This document shows, in pieces, positions 9,555 to 18,800 of a stretch of 64,000 nt of DNA (positions within the stretch are counted from its first letter, which is position 1; every line of letters begins with the position of its first letter). Below the pieces are notes generated by a model, which saw only the letters and a list, made by a program, of their open reading frames with translations, was not told the origin of the DNA and searched no databases. Origin of the DNA: Candidatus Leptovillus affinis (GTDB taxonomy: Bacteria; Chloroflexota; Anaerolineae; Promineifilales; Promineifilaceae); the NCBI GenBank assembly GCA_016705235.1, contig JADIYP010000002.1:620001-684000 (forward strand). The letters are read 5' to 3'. The position numbers and the translations under genes are program-made.

Positions 9555-11375
9555 ATGGCTTTTAGAATGAGACGGATGGGTCGTCAGTATGAATCTGATG
9601 GCGCAGAAAGGAATGTGCGGCTGACGCGCGAGCAGGTGACGACGTTTGGGCGGCTGCTGCGCTATGTACGGCCGTATTCCAAATGGATGGTCTTGTCTAT
9701 CATTATGCTGCTCATCAGTGTGTCGCTGGGGTTGATTTTGCCGCTGGTGATTCGTAATCTGGTGGATATTGTGCTGGTGGATAAGAACTTTCCCCGGCTG
9801 AATCAGTTGGCGATTGGGCTGTTTGTCGTGTTCCTTTTGCAAGGCTTTGCCAGCTTTGTGAACCAGATTGCCCTGGCTTTTGTGGGCGAAAACGTGGTGG
9901 CCGACATCCGCGTGCAGGTGTACAGCCATTTGCAGTCGCTGTCGCTCAAATACTTCACCGATAACCGCACCGGCGAGATTGTGTCGCGGGTGACCAACGA
10001 TGTAATTTTGCTGCAAACGGCCGTTACCGATAACCTCGTCGCCCTCTTGCGGCAGGCCATTACCCTGGTGGGCGCGGCCATCTTGCTCTTCGTGCTGGAC
10101 TGGCGGCTGACGGTGATTATCTTGTTGGGTATTCCCTTTGTCACCCTGACGATGGTCTGGTTGGGGCGCAAAATCCGGCGGGCGTCGACGGCCGTGCAAG
10201 ATGCTTTAGCCCAGGGAGCCAACGTATTGGAAGAAACTATTTCCGGCGTGCGCATCGTTAAATCATTTGCCCGCGAGGAGTATGAAATTGGTCGTTTTTC
10301 GGCGCGGGTGACGGATATTTTCGACGCCGCCATGCGCCGGGCCAAAATCGGGGCCGTTTTGGGGCCGGTGATTGGCTTTATGGCCTTTGGTTCCATCACC
10401 ATTACCCTTTGGTTTGGCAGCTACGAGGTGATTCAGGGGCGGCTGACGGCTGGGGACCTGGTGGCCTACCTGATCTACACCATGCTGGTCGCCGCGCCGA
10501 TTGCCTCGCTGGCCGGGCTGTACGCCCAGTTCCAATCGGCCATTGGGGCGACGGAGCGGCTGTTTGACTTGCTGGATACGGAGTCCGACATTGTGAGCCT
10601 GCCGGATGCGCCGATGCTGCCGGCGGTGCAGGGCGAGGTGGTGTTTGCGGACGTGAGTTTTGCCTACAGCACGGCCGTTGCGGTCTTGCGTTCGGTCTCG
10701 TTTACGGCGCGGCCGGGGCAGGTGATCGCCCTGGTGGGGCCGAGCGGAGCGGGCAAATCGACGTTGGTGAGCCTGATTCCGCGCTTTTGGGATGTGGATA
10801 ACGGCCGTGTCACCATCGACGGCCATGACATTCGGGAGGTCAACCTGCGCAGCCTGCGCGAACAAATCGGCATTGTGCCCCAGGAGACCACGTTGTTCTC
10901 CGACACGGTCTATAACAACATCCGCTACGGCAAATTGGACGCGACCCGCGAGGAGGTGGAGGCGGCCGCCCGCGCCGCCAACGCCCATGACTTCATCCTG
11001 AACGATCTGGCCGAAGGGTACGACACGCCGGTCGGGGAGCGGGGGGTGAAGTTGAGCGGCGGGCAGCGCCAGCGGGTAGCCATCGCCCGCGCCGTGCTGA
11101 AAGACCCGCGCATCCTCATTTTGGATGAGGCCACGTCGTCGCTGGACAGCGAGAGCGAGAGTCTGGTGCAGGAGGCGCTGGAGCGGTTGATGGAAGGGCG
11201 CACGTCGTTTGTGATTGCCCACCGCCTGAGCACGGTGGTGAATGCGGATTGGGTGCTGGTGCTGGAAGCCGGGCAAATTGTGGAGCAAGGCACGCACGCC
11301 GATTTATTGGCGCAGGCGGATGGGCTGTATACGCGGCTGCATCAGATGCAGTTTGGCGGTGTGGGGTTGGAATAG
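9555..11375 (+). CDS. ABC exporter (fused permease-ATPase), MsbA/BmrA-like
   Basis: 606 residues: six membrane helices in the first ~330 residues, then a complete nucleotide-binding domain with Walker A GPSGAGKST (~395), Q-loop PQETTLFSDTV, signature LSGGQRQR and an intact Walker B with glutamate (ILILDEATSS). All catalytic residues are present, so it can act as a homodimer, unlike the pair at the left end. It stands alone on the plus strand. The substrate is unknown. A weak AG-rich site (TGGAGATTG) precedes ATG 9555. A 181-bp repeat element begins 11 bases after the stop. Confidence 0.94.
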   Translation: MAFRMRRMGRQYESDGAERNVRLTREQVTTFGRLLRYVRPYSKWMVLSIIMLLISVSLGLILPLVIRNLVDIVLVDKNFPRLNQLAIGLFVVFLLQGFASFVNQIALAFVGENVVADIRVQVYSHLQSLSLKYFTDNRTGEIVSRVTNDVILLQTAVTDNLVALLRQAITLVGAAILLFVLDWRLTVIILLGIPFVTLTMVWLGRKIRRASTAVQDALAQGANVLEETISGVRIVKSFAREEYEIGRFSARVTDIFDAAMRRAKIGAVLGPVIGFMAFGSITITLWFGSYEVIQGRLTAGDLVAYLIYTMLVAAPIASLAGLYAQFQSAIGATERLFDLLDTESDIVSLPDAPMLPAVQGEVVFADVSFAYSTAVAVLRSVSFTARPGQVIALVGPSGAGKSTLVSLIPRFWDVDNGRVTIDGHDIREVNLRSLREQIGIVPQETTLFSDTVYNNIRYGKLDATREEVEAAARAANAHDFILNDLAEGYDTPVGERGVKLSGGQRQRVAIARAVLKDPRILILDEATSSLDSESESLVQEALERLMEGRTSFVIAHRLSTVVNADWVLVLEAGQIVEQGTHADLLAQADGLYTRLHQMQFGGVGLE

Positions 11376-11386
11376 GGAAACCGTGG

Positions 11387-11567
11387 GTAACTACAGACCA
11401 CAAAGGATTGCTCCCTTGAAAATAGATTTGTCAAATCTTTAAGATTTGACAAATCTCAACCTTTTCATTCGTGGTGGTGGGTTAGACCACTCATGATGTC
11501 TCCTGAGAATTTGGATTATTTGGGTATTACACCCTTGGGGGCTTACCAGAGAAACTTGAACAGTTAC
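11387..11567. mobile_element. 181-bp GTAACT-ended non-coding repeat element, copy 1
   Basis: It starts GTAACT and ends AGTTAC. Inner arms are related to ACCCCAAGGGTTT / AAACCCTTGGGGT (degenerate in this copy). It also holds a central palindrome GATTTGTCAAATC-TTTAA-GATTTGACAAATC. The copy at 52260-52440 has exactly the same length and nearly the same sequence. It has no coding capacity. The identical length and ends suggest a mobile, non-autonomous (MITE-like) element. Confidence 0.75.
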
Positions 11568-11636
11568 AATCTTGGGTTTCACTGGAACCCTAAAGCTTTT
11601 GTGCTTTTGTGGGGGAGGGCTTCTGGTTCGTTTGGG

Positions 11637-12266
11637 TCAATTGGTTAGCAGGCTGAGGAGCAGCGCCAGGCCAAATCCGGCCAGAATCAGGCCGGACACG
11701 ATGTTGATGAGGCGGTAGGCCGCAGGCGAAAGGCGGGCGCGCACGGCCGTTACCACCCCGCACAACGTCAGCCACCACAACGCCGAGCCGAGAAAGACCC
11801 CGGCTACCAACTGCAACCCTGCCCCAGCCCCGCTTACCCGACTGCCCAGGCCAAAACCGGCAAAAACGGCCGTAAACGACAATATCGTCACCGGATTAGA
11901 AAGCGTGAGCAAAAAAGTGGAAGTGTACGCGGCCAGATAGCCCATGTCCGGTTGCGGCGCGTCGGCCTGGCTGTTGGCGAGCGCTGGTTGGCGCATGGCT
12001 TTGAGACCGAGATACATCAGGAAGAGGCCGCCAAAGAGGCGCAGCCAGAGTTGTTGTTCGATGAGGAAGGTGGACACGGCCGTTAACCCCAAAGCCGCCA
12101 CGCTGCCATAAAAGGCATCGGCCGTGGCCGCGCCCAACCCGGACAACAAGCCCACCAACAGCCCGCCCACCAGCGTGCGCCGAATGGTCAGAACGCCAAT
12201 TGGCCCCACCGGCGCAGCAATTGCCAGACCAAAAATCACCCCTTGCCAGAATAATGAAACATCCAT
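11637..12266 (-). CDS. LysE/RhtB family amino-acid exporter
   Basis: 209 residues with about six hydrophobic helices and the family's N-terminal motif GLAIAAPVGPIGVLTIRRTL. LysE/RhtB proteins export amino acids such as lysine, homoserine or threonine across the cytoplasmic membrane; the substrate here is not predictable. A second conserved stretch, SNPVTILSF, lies mid-protein. ATG 12266 gives the expected short N-terminus. It is a single gene on the minus strand. Confidence 0.9.
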   Translation of the reverse strand: MDVSLFWQGVIFGLAIAAPVGPIGVLTIRRTLVGGLLVGLLSGLGAATADAFYGSVAALGLTAVSTFLIEQQLWLRLFGGLFLMYLGLKAMRQPALANSQADAPQPDMGYLAAYTSTFLLTLSNPVTILSFTAVFAGFGLGSRVSGAGAGLQLVAGVFLGSALWWLTLCGVVTAVRARLSPAAYRLINIVSGLILAGFGLALLLSLLTN

Positions 12267-12362
12267 GATGGGCGCAATGGTAAGATCAGTTTAGCAAAAC
12301 AGCTACAATTTGCTGCCAGAACCAGGCCTTCGTGGAAAAACCAACAGTAGGGCCGATAAGGC

Positions 12363-12487
12363 GTAATTGGGTCTTTAGGAGTTCATGGGGTCGGGTGTGA
12401 ACCGTGATGCGTGTTGCGTGAGGTCTCTCTGGTCACGCTTCACGCTTCATTGGGTGTCAATCCCCCTGAATTCCTGAAGAATCGCTT
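12363..12487. mobile_element. Inverted-repeat element with GCGTGA hairpin core, copy 1
   Basis: The outer arms TAATTGGGTCTTTAGGAGTT and the complement of ATTCCTGAAGAATCGCTTA pair imperfectly around a core of GTGATGCGTG / CACGCTTCACGC. A related, similarly built copy lies at 21628-21761. The right arm reaches into the stop codon of the lipoprotein gene at 12486-12488. It is MITE-like and non-coding. Confidence 0.6.
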
Positions 12488-13220
12488 ATTCTTCTGCTTC
12501 TAGCCGAATCGAGCCGATGCCGCCGGTTACGTTCAGGTCTAACTGCACCTCGGATTGATCATACAGGGCGTTGGTATAGACGTCGCCATTGCGTACCAGA
12601 CCATACACATTCACAGACCCCAGCCCGGTAGACGTAACCACCCGTACCCCGACGTTATTCGGCAGCTTCACCGTGGTTTCGCCCACCCCGCCTTGCACCG
12701 TGATGTCGGCGCTTTCACGCCAATCGCCGGTCAGATCGATGGTTGTTTCGCCGACACCCATGTTTACGTCCAGGTTTGTCAGCCAGATATCACCCAAAAC
12801 CAGCGTGCTTTGGCCCGCGCCCAAATCGACTTCCAGGTTCAGCGGCACGTCATTGGCAAACCGGATGTCCCATTCGTAGTTCATGTCGCCATCGGGCAGG
12901 CCGTTGATGGTGGTGACGCCTTCTGGCTGCTGCACGATCAGTTGGCCTTTGCTGCCGCTCACGTCATAGGTCACTTCTGGCTGCCAATCGGCGATGTTCG
13001 AAGTGAAGTCAGCGTCCATCAAATTAGCTGCGCCGCCTTGAATGGATAGTTCGCCCACGCCCATTTTAATGGTGGCCTGAGCGGTTTCTGCGCCGCCCAA
13101 TTCAATGCTTTTGTTGATGGTTTCCGTTGGTCCAACGTTGAACCGGTTGATGCAGCCGGTGAGGAAGAGGAGAACGGCCGTTACCCCCACAACTATCCAC
13201 GCTTGTTTCATGTACTTCAT
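12486..13220 (-). CDS. Lipoprotein with beta-repeat (toast-rack / DUF4097-like) domain
   Basis: 244 residues from ATG 13220, with GGAGG six bases upstream. The signal peptide ends in a lipobox LTGC (Cys23), so the protein is anchored outside the membrane. The rest is a series of short beta segments beginning with Gly-x-Gly: GVGELSIQGG, GAGQSTLVLG, GVGETTIDLTG, GVGETTVKLP, GLGSVNVYG, GIGSIRLEAE. This fits the right-handed beta fold of toast-rack/DUF4097-type domains found in LiaF-related proteins and adhesin-like lipoproteins. An upstream extension to 13301 lacks a signal peptide and is rejected. Role unknown; envelope-stress sensing is only a guess. Confidence 0.88.
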   Translation of the reverse strand: MKYMKQAWIVVGVTAVLLFLTGCINRFNVGPTETINKSIELGGAETAQATIKMGVGELSIQGGAANLMDADFTSNIADWQPEVTYDVSGSKGQLIVQQPEGVTTINGLPDGDMNYEWDIRFANDVPLNLEVDLGAGQSTLVLGDIWLTNLDVNMGVGETTIDLTGDWRESADITVQGGVGETTVKLPNNVGVRVVTSTGLGSVNVYGLVRNGDVYTNALYDQSEVQLDLNVTGGIGSIRLEAEE

Positions 13221-13297
13221 AATAACCCTCCAGGTTGGTAATAAACGATTTGTGAAATAATACGCAAATGGTTCCCGGATTGTTGCACACCTGGAAG

Positions 13298-13338
13298 GCA
13301 AAAAACAAGACCGATCGAGGAATCCGATCGGCCTTGTT
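13298..13338 (-). terminator. Intrinsic terminator downstream of the M32 carboxypeptidase
   Basis: On the minus strand AACAAGGCCGATCG pairs with CGATCGGTCTTGTT (13338-13325 with 13317-13304), a 14-bp stem with one wobble. It runs into TTTTTTG. It lies about 200 bases beyond the M32 stop, after two repeat elements, and insulates the lipoprotein gene. Confidence 0.75.
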
Positions 13339-13352
13339 GAGCAAAAATTAAG

Positions 13353-13444
13353 GTAACCATACAGACCCCAAGGGTTTGCTCTTGAGGATTTGAATTATTT
13401 GGGCACCAAACCCTTGGGGTCTTGCCAGAGGAACCTGAACAATA
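13353..13444. mobile_element. Deletion derivative of the 181-bp element
   Basis: It shares both ends with the 181-bp element (GTAAC.ATACAGACCCCAAG and AAACCCTTGGGGTCTTGCCA, then GAACCTGAACA) but lacks about 90 internal bases, including the GATTTGTC palindrome. It directly abuts the truncated 109-bp element at 13445. Confidence 0.65.
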
Positions 13445-13531
13445 CCCGTAGCCGCGGTTTCTTACCGCGTCTTCCAGAGGCGGGGTAAGGATACCCCGCC
13501 TACAAAAAGAGGTTCTCCGACAGACTGCTAG
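13445..13531. mobile_element. 109-bp CTAGCAG element, 5'-truncated copy
   Basis: Matches positions 22-109 of the full-length element at 29627-29735, including the right terminal repeat CCGACAGACTGCTAG. The left terminal repeat is missing at the junction with the repeat at 13353-13444, suggesting one element inserted into or recombined with the other. Confidence 0.75.
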
Positions 13532-13541
13532 CTGAGAATTA

Positions 13542-15050
13542 TCAGGCCAGATTGTAGAGGCTGCCGAATTTGGTCCGCAAATAACGAATATACGGATCAA
13601 TAGACAATTCCCCGCCCGTGACGCGCTCAATCAATTCGTTGGCTGTGAATTTGGCGCCGTGCTGGTAGATATTTTCCTTCAACCAGCCGTGCAGCGTGGC
13701 AAATTCGCCCCGGCCAATCTCGGCCATAATGGTGGGTTGAGCGGCCAACGCCCGATCAAAAAAGGCGGCGCTCATGATGTTGCCCAGCGTGTAGCCCTGG
13801 AATGCCCCGCCGATTGTGCCGCCGTACCAGTGAACGTCTTGCAGGACGCCATCGCGGTTATCCGGCGCTTGCAGGCCCAGATCTGATTGGTAACGCGCCT
13901 GCCAGGCGTCTGGCAGATCTTTTACGGCCAGGCTGCCTTCCAGCAGCGCCAGTTCCAGGTCAAAACGTATCATCACGTGCAGGTTGTAGGTCACCTCGTC
14001 GGCGTCGGTGCGGATGAGCGAGCGTTCGACGCGGTTGATGGCCCGGTAGAAGGTGTCGAGCGAGACGCTGCCTAGTTGTTCAGGGAAAGCGGCCTGGAGT
14101 TCGGGGTAATAGTGCTGCCAGAAGGGAAGGCTGCGGCCAACCAGATTTTCCCACAGGCGGCTCTGGCTTTCATGAACGCCGGAGGACGTGCCGTTGGCCA
14201 GCGGGGTGCCGTCCAGATTTTCGCTAACGCCCATTTCGTACATGGCGTGGCCTGCTTCGTGCAGGGTGCTGAACAACGCTTCGCTCAGGTCGTTGGTTTT
14301 GACGCGGGTGGTGATGCGGATGTCGCCCAGGGCGAATTTGGTCATGAAGGGATGGTGGGTTTTGTCTTGCCGCCCGCCTTTGAAGTCGAAGCCGTAGGCC
14401 TCGATGACTTTTTTGCCAAACGCCAACTGGTCGGTTTCAGGGAAGGAATGGTGCAGGCAGCTGTTATCGGCTTCTGGTTGGGCGATGATGGCCTGGACAA
14501 TGGGAACCAGTTGAGCGCGCAGTTCGCTGAACAGGGCGCGGACCGATTCGGCTTTCATGCCTTCATCAGAAAAGTCGATGAGGGGATCGGCGATGTGGTC
14601 GTAGCCGGGGAAACAATTGGCGATCTGGCGGCTGAAGTCGAGGGTTTTTTCCAGGTAGGGCTGCACGGCCGTAAAATCATTGGCCGGCCGCGCCTGGGTC
14701 CATGCCTGGTAAGCGGCGGCTGAATGTTGGTAAAACGCGCCCAACAGGGCGGAGGGTACCTGGGTAGATTTGTCGTATTGGCGGCGGGTGACGCGAATGA
14801 GGCTGGCGTCGTCGCTGTCGTAGGGCAGGGAGTCGGCATACGGCCGTAAATCATCCAACAGCTTGCCAATTTCCGGGTCGACAAACTTTTCGTGCGCCAT
14901 CTGGCTGAGGGTGGCGAGCTGGCGGCCACGGGCAGCCGCTCCGGCTGGGGGCATGTAGGTTGCCTGGTCCCAATTCAAAACGGCCGTCGCGCCATTCAAA
15001 TCATCAATTTCTAGCAGACGTCGCTTTAATTCTGCGAGCTTCTTTTCCAT
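13542..15050 (-). CDS. M32 (Taq) family metallocarboxypeptidase
   Basis: 502 residues, the normal length of carboxypeptidase Taq. It has the zinc motif HEAGH (~262-266, LHEAGHAMYEMG), a downstream HESQSRLWEN with the third ligand, and the family segment DPLIDFSDEGM. It removes C-terminal amino acids from peptides in the cytosol. ATG 15050 is chosen because GGAG lies seven bases upstream; an ATG 18 bases earlier has no such site. Monocistronic on the minus strand, ended by the terminator at 13298-13338. Confidence 0.93.
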   Translation of the reverse strand: MEKKLAELKRRLLEIDDLNGATAVLNWDQATYMPPAGAAARGRQLATLSQMAHEKFVDPEIGKLLDDLRPYADSLPYDSDDASLIRVTRRQYDKSTQVPSALLGAFYQHSAAAYQAWTQARPANDFTAVQPYLEKTLDFSRQIANCFPGYDHIADPLIDFSDEGMKAESVRALFSELRAQLVPIVQAIIAQPEADNSCLHHSFPETDQLAFGKKVIEAYGFDFKGGRQDKTHHPFMTKFALGDIRITTRVKTNDLSEALFSTLHEAGHAMYEMGVSENLDGTPLANGTSSGVHESQSRLWENLVGRSLPFWQHYYPELQAAFPEQLGSVSLDTFYRAINRVERSLIRTDADEVTYNLHVMIRFDLELALLEGSLAVKDLPDAWQARYQSDLGLQAPDNRDGVLQDVHWYGGTIGGAFQGYTLGNIMSAAFFDRALAAQPTIMAEIGRGEFATLHGWLKENIYQHGAKFTANELIERVTGGELSIDPYIRYLRTKFGSLYNLA

Positions 15051-15166
15051 GGGAATTCTCCTAAACATACGCTGAATCAGTGTGGTTAATGGGCAAATGC
15101 TACCCCAATCACGGCAGATGTCAATCCTGAAAGGGCTGATAGGCCCGCTGTGGCAACCCTCAAATC

Positions 15167-15203
15167 AAAAAACCGCACCCCCGATTGCTCAGGGATGCGG
15201 TTT
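15167..15203 (-). terminator. Intrinsic terminator of the ParB-like gene
   Basis: On the minus strand AAACCGCATCCC (15203-15192) pairs with GGGGGTGCGGTTT (15182-15170) and runs into six T (15172-15167). It begins about 23 bases after the stop codon at 15226. Confidence 0.75.
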
Positions 15204-15225
15204 CCAGCAGGGATTGCCAGACGTG

Positions 15226-15705
15226 TTAGTTGGTTTCCCAACGGGTTACTTCGGCTTCAATTTCCAGCTCGCCCAGGGCGCGAGCGATGGAGACGCGGTG
15301 GTGGCCATCGCGGACAAAGTAGTTGCTGCCGATTTGCACCAGCTCTACCGGCGGCATGGGCTTGCCCAATCGGCGGGCAGTGGCGACGCCGACCCAGCGC
15401 TCTTCGTCGTGCTGCTGGCGGGGTAAAAAGTCGATGTCGTAGTCGGCGGTGCGCCCTTCGCTGCCGGTGATTTGCGCCAGCGGGACCAGACGCACACCCA
15501 GGTAATGACGGCCGTTCACCTGCCCGTAGGCATTCAAATTGAGCAGTTCGCGGCGGCTGCCCTTGAGCCAGGCGCAAAATTGACGCCACTTGGCTGTCAT
15601 CGCCAGCCGCGAGAAGACCTTGGCGTAGTGGGAACGAGTGGCTTCGTAGGCGGTGGCTTGCGAATTAATGATCCCTTGCGGGTTGATTTGTAGATTACCT
15701 AACAT
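15226..15705 (-). CDS. ParB/sulfiredoxin-fold small protein
   Basis: 159 residues. The C-terminal half, VELVQIGSNYFVRDGHHRVSIARALG, resembles the ParB N-terminal / Srx-like fold, with the typical GHHR in place of ParB's GERR. Such stand-alone ParB-like proteins are usually annotated as ParB-domain or stress-related proteins, and the fold can be a nucleotidase. It lacks the helix-turn-helix DNA-binding part of true ParB, so a chromosome-segregation role is unlikely. It is divergent from the large BTAD regulator, with start codons about 180 bases apart. Confidence 0.75.
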   Translation of the reverse strand: MLGNLQINPQGIINSQATAYEATRSHYAKVFSRLAMTAKWRQFCAWLKGSRRELLNLNAYGQVNGRHYLGVRLVPLAQITGSEGRTADYDIDFLPRQQHDEERWVGVATARRLGKPMPPVELVQIGSNYFVRDGHHRVSIARALGELEIEAEVTRWETN

Positions 15706-15858
15706 GATGTTCTCGCTCCTTTTGTCAGTTTTCGACGTGTTTGTTATCGATACTGACAGTTTAGGCGACGGCCGTTTCCCCTTCGTTGCGCCGGCCGTTT
15801 CGGAAAACGTTTCGGCGAGCGACTTTGCCCAACTCGGCCAGTTGCCCGCCTTTTGCGT

Positions 15859-15864
15859 TATAAT
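15859..15864 (+). promoter_or_regulatory. Probable -10 box of the BTAD regulator
   Basis: Perfect TATAAT. No good -35 box sits 16-18 bases upstream. If used, transcription starts near 15871. That leaves a very short leader with GAGGTGG at about 15878-15884 before the TTG at 15887. Confidence 0.4.
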
Positions 15865-15886
15865 TTGCCCTGAAACGAGGTGGAAA

Positions 15887-18800
15887 TTGGCTCAACTACG
15901 GCTTTGTTTTCTTGGCGCGGCACAAATTAGCCTGGATGGACAGGCAGCGGGAACCGATCGACGGAAGGCGGTGGCGCTGTTGGCTTACCTGGCGGTAACG
16001 GCCGTGCCCCACAACCGCGAAGCGCTGGCCGCCCGCTTCTGGCCGGAAGCCGACCAATCGCGCGCCCTGGCCTACCTGCGCCGCACCTTGTGGGAAATAA
16101 ACCAGATGATCGGCGAAGGCCGGCTGTTGGTAGAGCGCGATCAGGTCGCTTTTTTGCCCCAGCCTGACGCCTGGGTTGATGTGGCGGTTTTTCAATCCGG
16201 CTGCGCCGCCGGGGATGAGGCAGGGTTGGCAACGGCCGTTGCCCTCTACCAGGGCGACTTTATGGCCGGGTTTACTCTGCGCGACGCGCCCGATTTTGAC
16301 GCCTGGCAGTACGATCAGGCGGAACGCTTACGCCGCCAATTCGGCGACGCTTTGCAACGTCTGGCGCAGGGAGCGGGGGAAAAGGGAGCCTGGGAAACGG
16401 CCGTGTCCCACGCCCGGCGCTGGCTCTCGCTGGACCTCCTCAACGAAGCCGCCCACCGGCTGCTGATGCGCCTCTACGCCCAAATGGGCCAGCGCGCCGA
16501 AGCGATTCGCCAGTATGATTTTTGCCTGCAAACCCTGGCCAACGAGCTGGGCATTGCACCGGAACCGGAAACGACGGCGTTGTTGGCCCAGATTAAAGCG
16601 GGGCAATGGGCGGCCACGCCAGACCAACCCCCTTCTGGTGTACGAATTGCGCTGGTTGACGGGGAAACGGCCGTGCCGCCCAAACCATCACGCTCCTATC
16701 TGCCCGCCCAACTTACCCCCTTTGTCGGGCGGCAGGACGAACTGGCGGAAATCAACCGCCTCTTTGCCGACCCCGCCTGCCGCCTGCTGACGCTGGTTGG
16801 CCCTGGCGGCAGCGGCAAAACGCGCCTCGCCTTGCAGTTGGCCAGGCGGTACGTGAATGGCGAGCGCGCTGTTTTTCCCGATGGCGTCTATTTTGTGCCC
16901 CTGGCCCCCCTCACCGCGCCCGATTTCATCCTGGCAGCGCTTACCTCCGCCCTGCGCCTGAACTTTTTTGCCGAAAGCGAATCCCCACGCCAGCAGCTGC
17001 TGGATATTTTGCGCCACCAATCGCTGCTGCTGGTGCTGGACAATTTCGAGCATTTGCTGTCTGGCGAAGGGGTGCATTTGCCGGCCGACATTCTGACGGC
17101 CGCGCCCGACGTGAAAATCCTGGCCACCTCGCGCCTGCGCCTGAACGTGCGCGGCGAACAGGTGTACCAGGTGGTTGGCATGAAAACGCCGCCGCCGGAA
17201 CTGGCCGCCCAGGCCAACGCCGCCGATTACAGCGCCGTCAAACTGTTTGTGCAGAGCGCGCAGCGCATCGCGCCCGATTTTGCCCTGACGCGCGAGAACC
17301 AGACGGCAATTATTCGTATTTGCCAGTTGGTCAATGGCCTGCCGTTGGGCATCGAATTGGCCGCCGGCTGGCTGGCGCTGCTGACCCCGGACGAGATTGT
17401 GACGGAGATGGCGTCCAGCCTGGATTTTCTGGAAACGACGCAGCACGACGTGCCGGAACGGCAGCGCAGTTTGCGGGCGGTGTTTGATTATTCCTGGCGG
17501 CTGCTGACGCCGCCGGAACAGCAAATTTTTGCGGCCTGCTCGGTGTTTTATGGCAGTTTTTCGCGGCAGGCGGCGCAGGCGGTTACCGGCGCATCGCTGC
17601 GCGACCTGATGGGTCTGGTGACCAAGTCGCTGCTGTGGCGGGAGGAAAACGGCCGTTTCCAAATCCACGAACTGCTGCGCCAGTATGCCCACGAACGGTT
17701 AACGGCCGTACCCGCAACGCTCCAGGCCGTCTCCGACCGGCACAGTGCTTACTTCAACCAATTTCTGCGCGAGCAGGGCGAGGCTATGAAAGGCCCCAAC
17801 CAAAAAGAAACCTTCGACCTGGTGGAATTGGAGGAAGACAACATCCGCGCTGCCTGGTTATGGGCGCTGGCCCAAGAAGATTATGCCTGTGTAAACGCTT
17901 CACTGGACGGACTGCTGATTTTTTACTCGGCGCGCGCCTTGTTGAGCGATTTTCATGCCTTGTTGGGTGTGGGGGTGGAACGATTGGAAACGGCCGTGGC
18001 TGGCGGCAACGACACGCCTGAGACCCGGCGCACGTTGTTTTACCTTCTGGTTCTTAGCTGTTGGTCGCTTAATTACGAACTTACCAACCAAAAACCACGC
18101 GCCCTGTGCCAGCGCGCCCTGGCGCTTTTGCCCCAAATCGAAGAGTCTGTGCAGGCGACGCTGCCTTATGCCTACCTGGGGATAATCAGCGCCTGGCTGC
18201 TCGACATGGACGCCGGGCTGGCTATGTTTACCCGCTGTCTGGCTCGGCTGCGGCAAAAGGGGGATGTTTGGGAAACGGCCGTGGCCCTCAACATTTACGG
18301 CGGCTCGCTCATCGACCTGACCCGTTGGGACGAAGCGCGCCAATACCTGGGCGAATCCATCAACCTCAGCCGCCAGATCGGCAACCGGCTCCTGCTGGCC
18401 CAAAATCTGCAAACGATGGGCTACCTGGAGGCCATCCGCCGCAATTACGACGAAGCCTTTCGCCTGCTGGAGGAATGCCAGGGCATCTATCAGGCGCTCA
18501 ATGTGCCGCGCGGCGCGGCCTCCGTCCTCTACAACATGGGCGACACCAGCATTTCGGCCGGCCAATACCGCCAAAGCATCCAACAATATCAGGCATCCGT
18601 CGAGCTGTTCGAAACGGTTGGCGAACAAAAAATGGTAGCCAGCATGTACTCCTGGCAAAGCATCGCGGCTGCCCGTTTGGGCGATTTTGATCTCGCGGCG
18701 GTCTTGCGCCGGAAAAGTTTGGACGGCTTCGCCAAAATTAAGGACGAAGGCGGCCTGGCCTGGGCGCATTGGGAATGGGGCGAATTGCAGCGCATTCAAG

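Noticed and set aside
10263..11297. 344-codon minus-strand open frame
   Set aside because: It is antisense to the ATPase domain of the exporter at 9555, which has all catalytic motifs.
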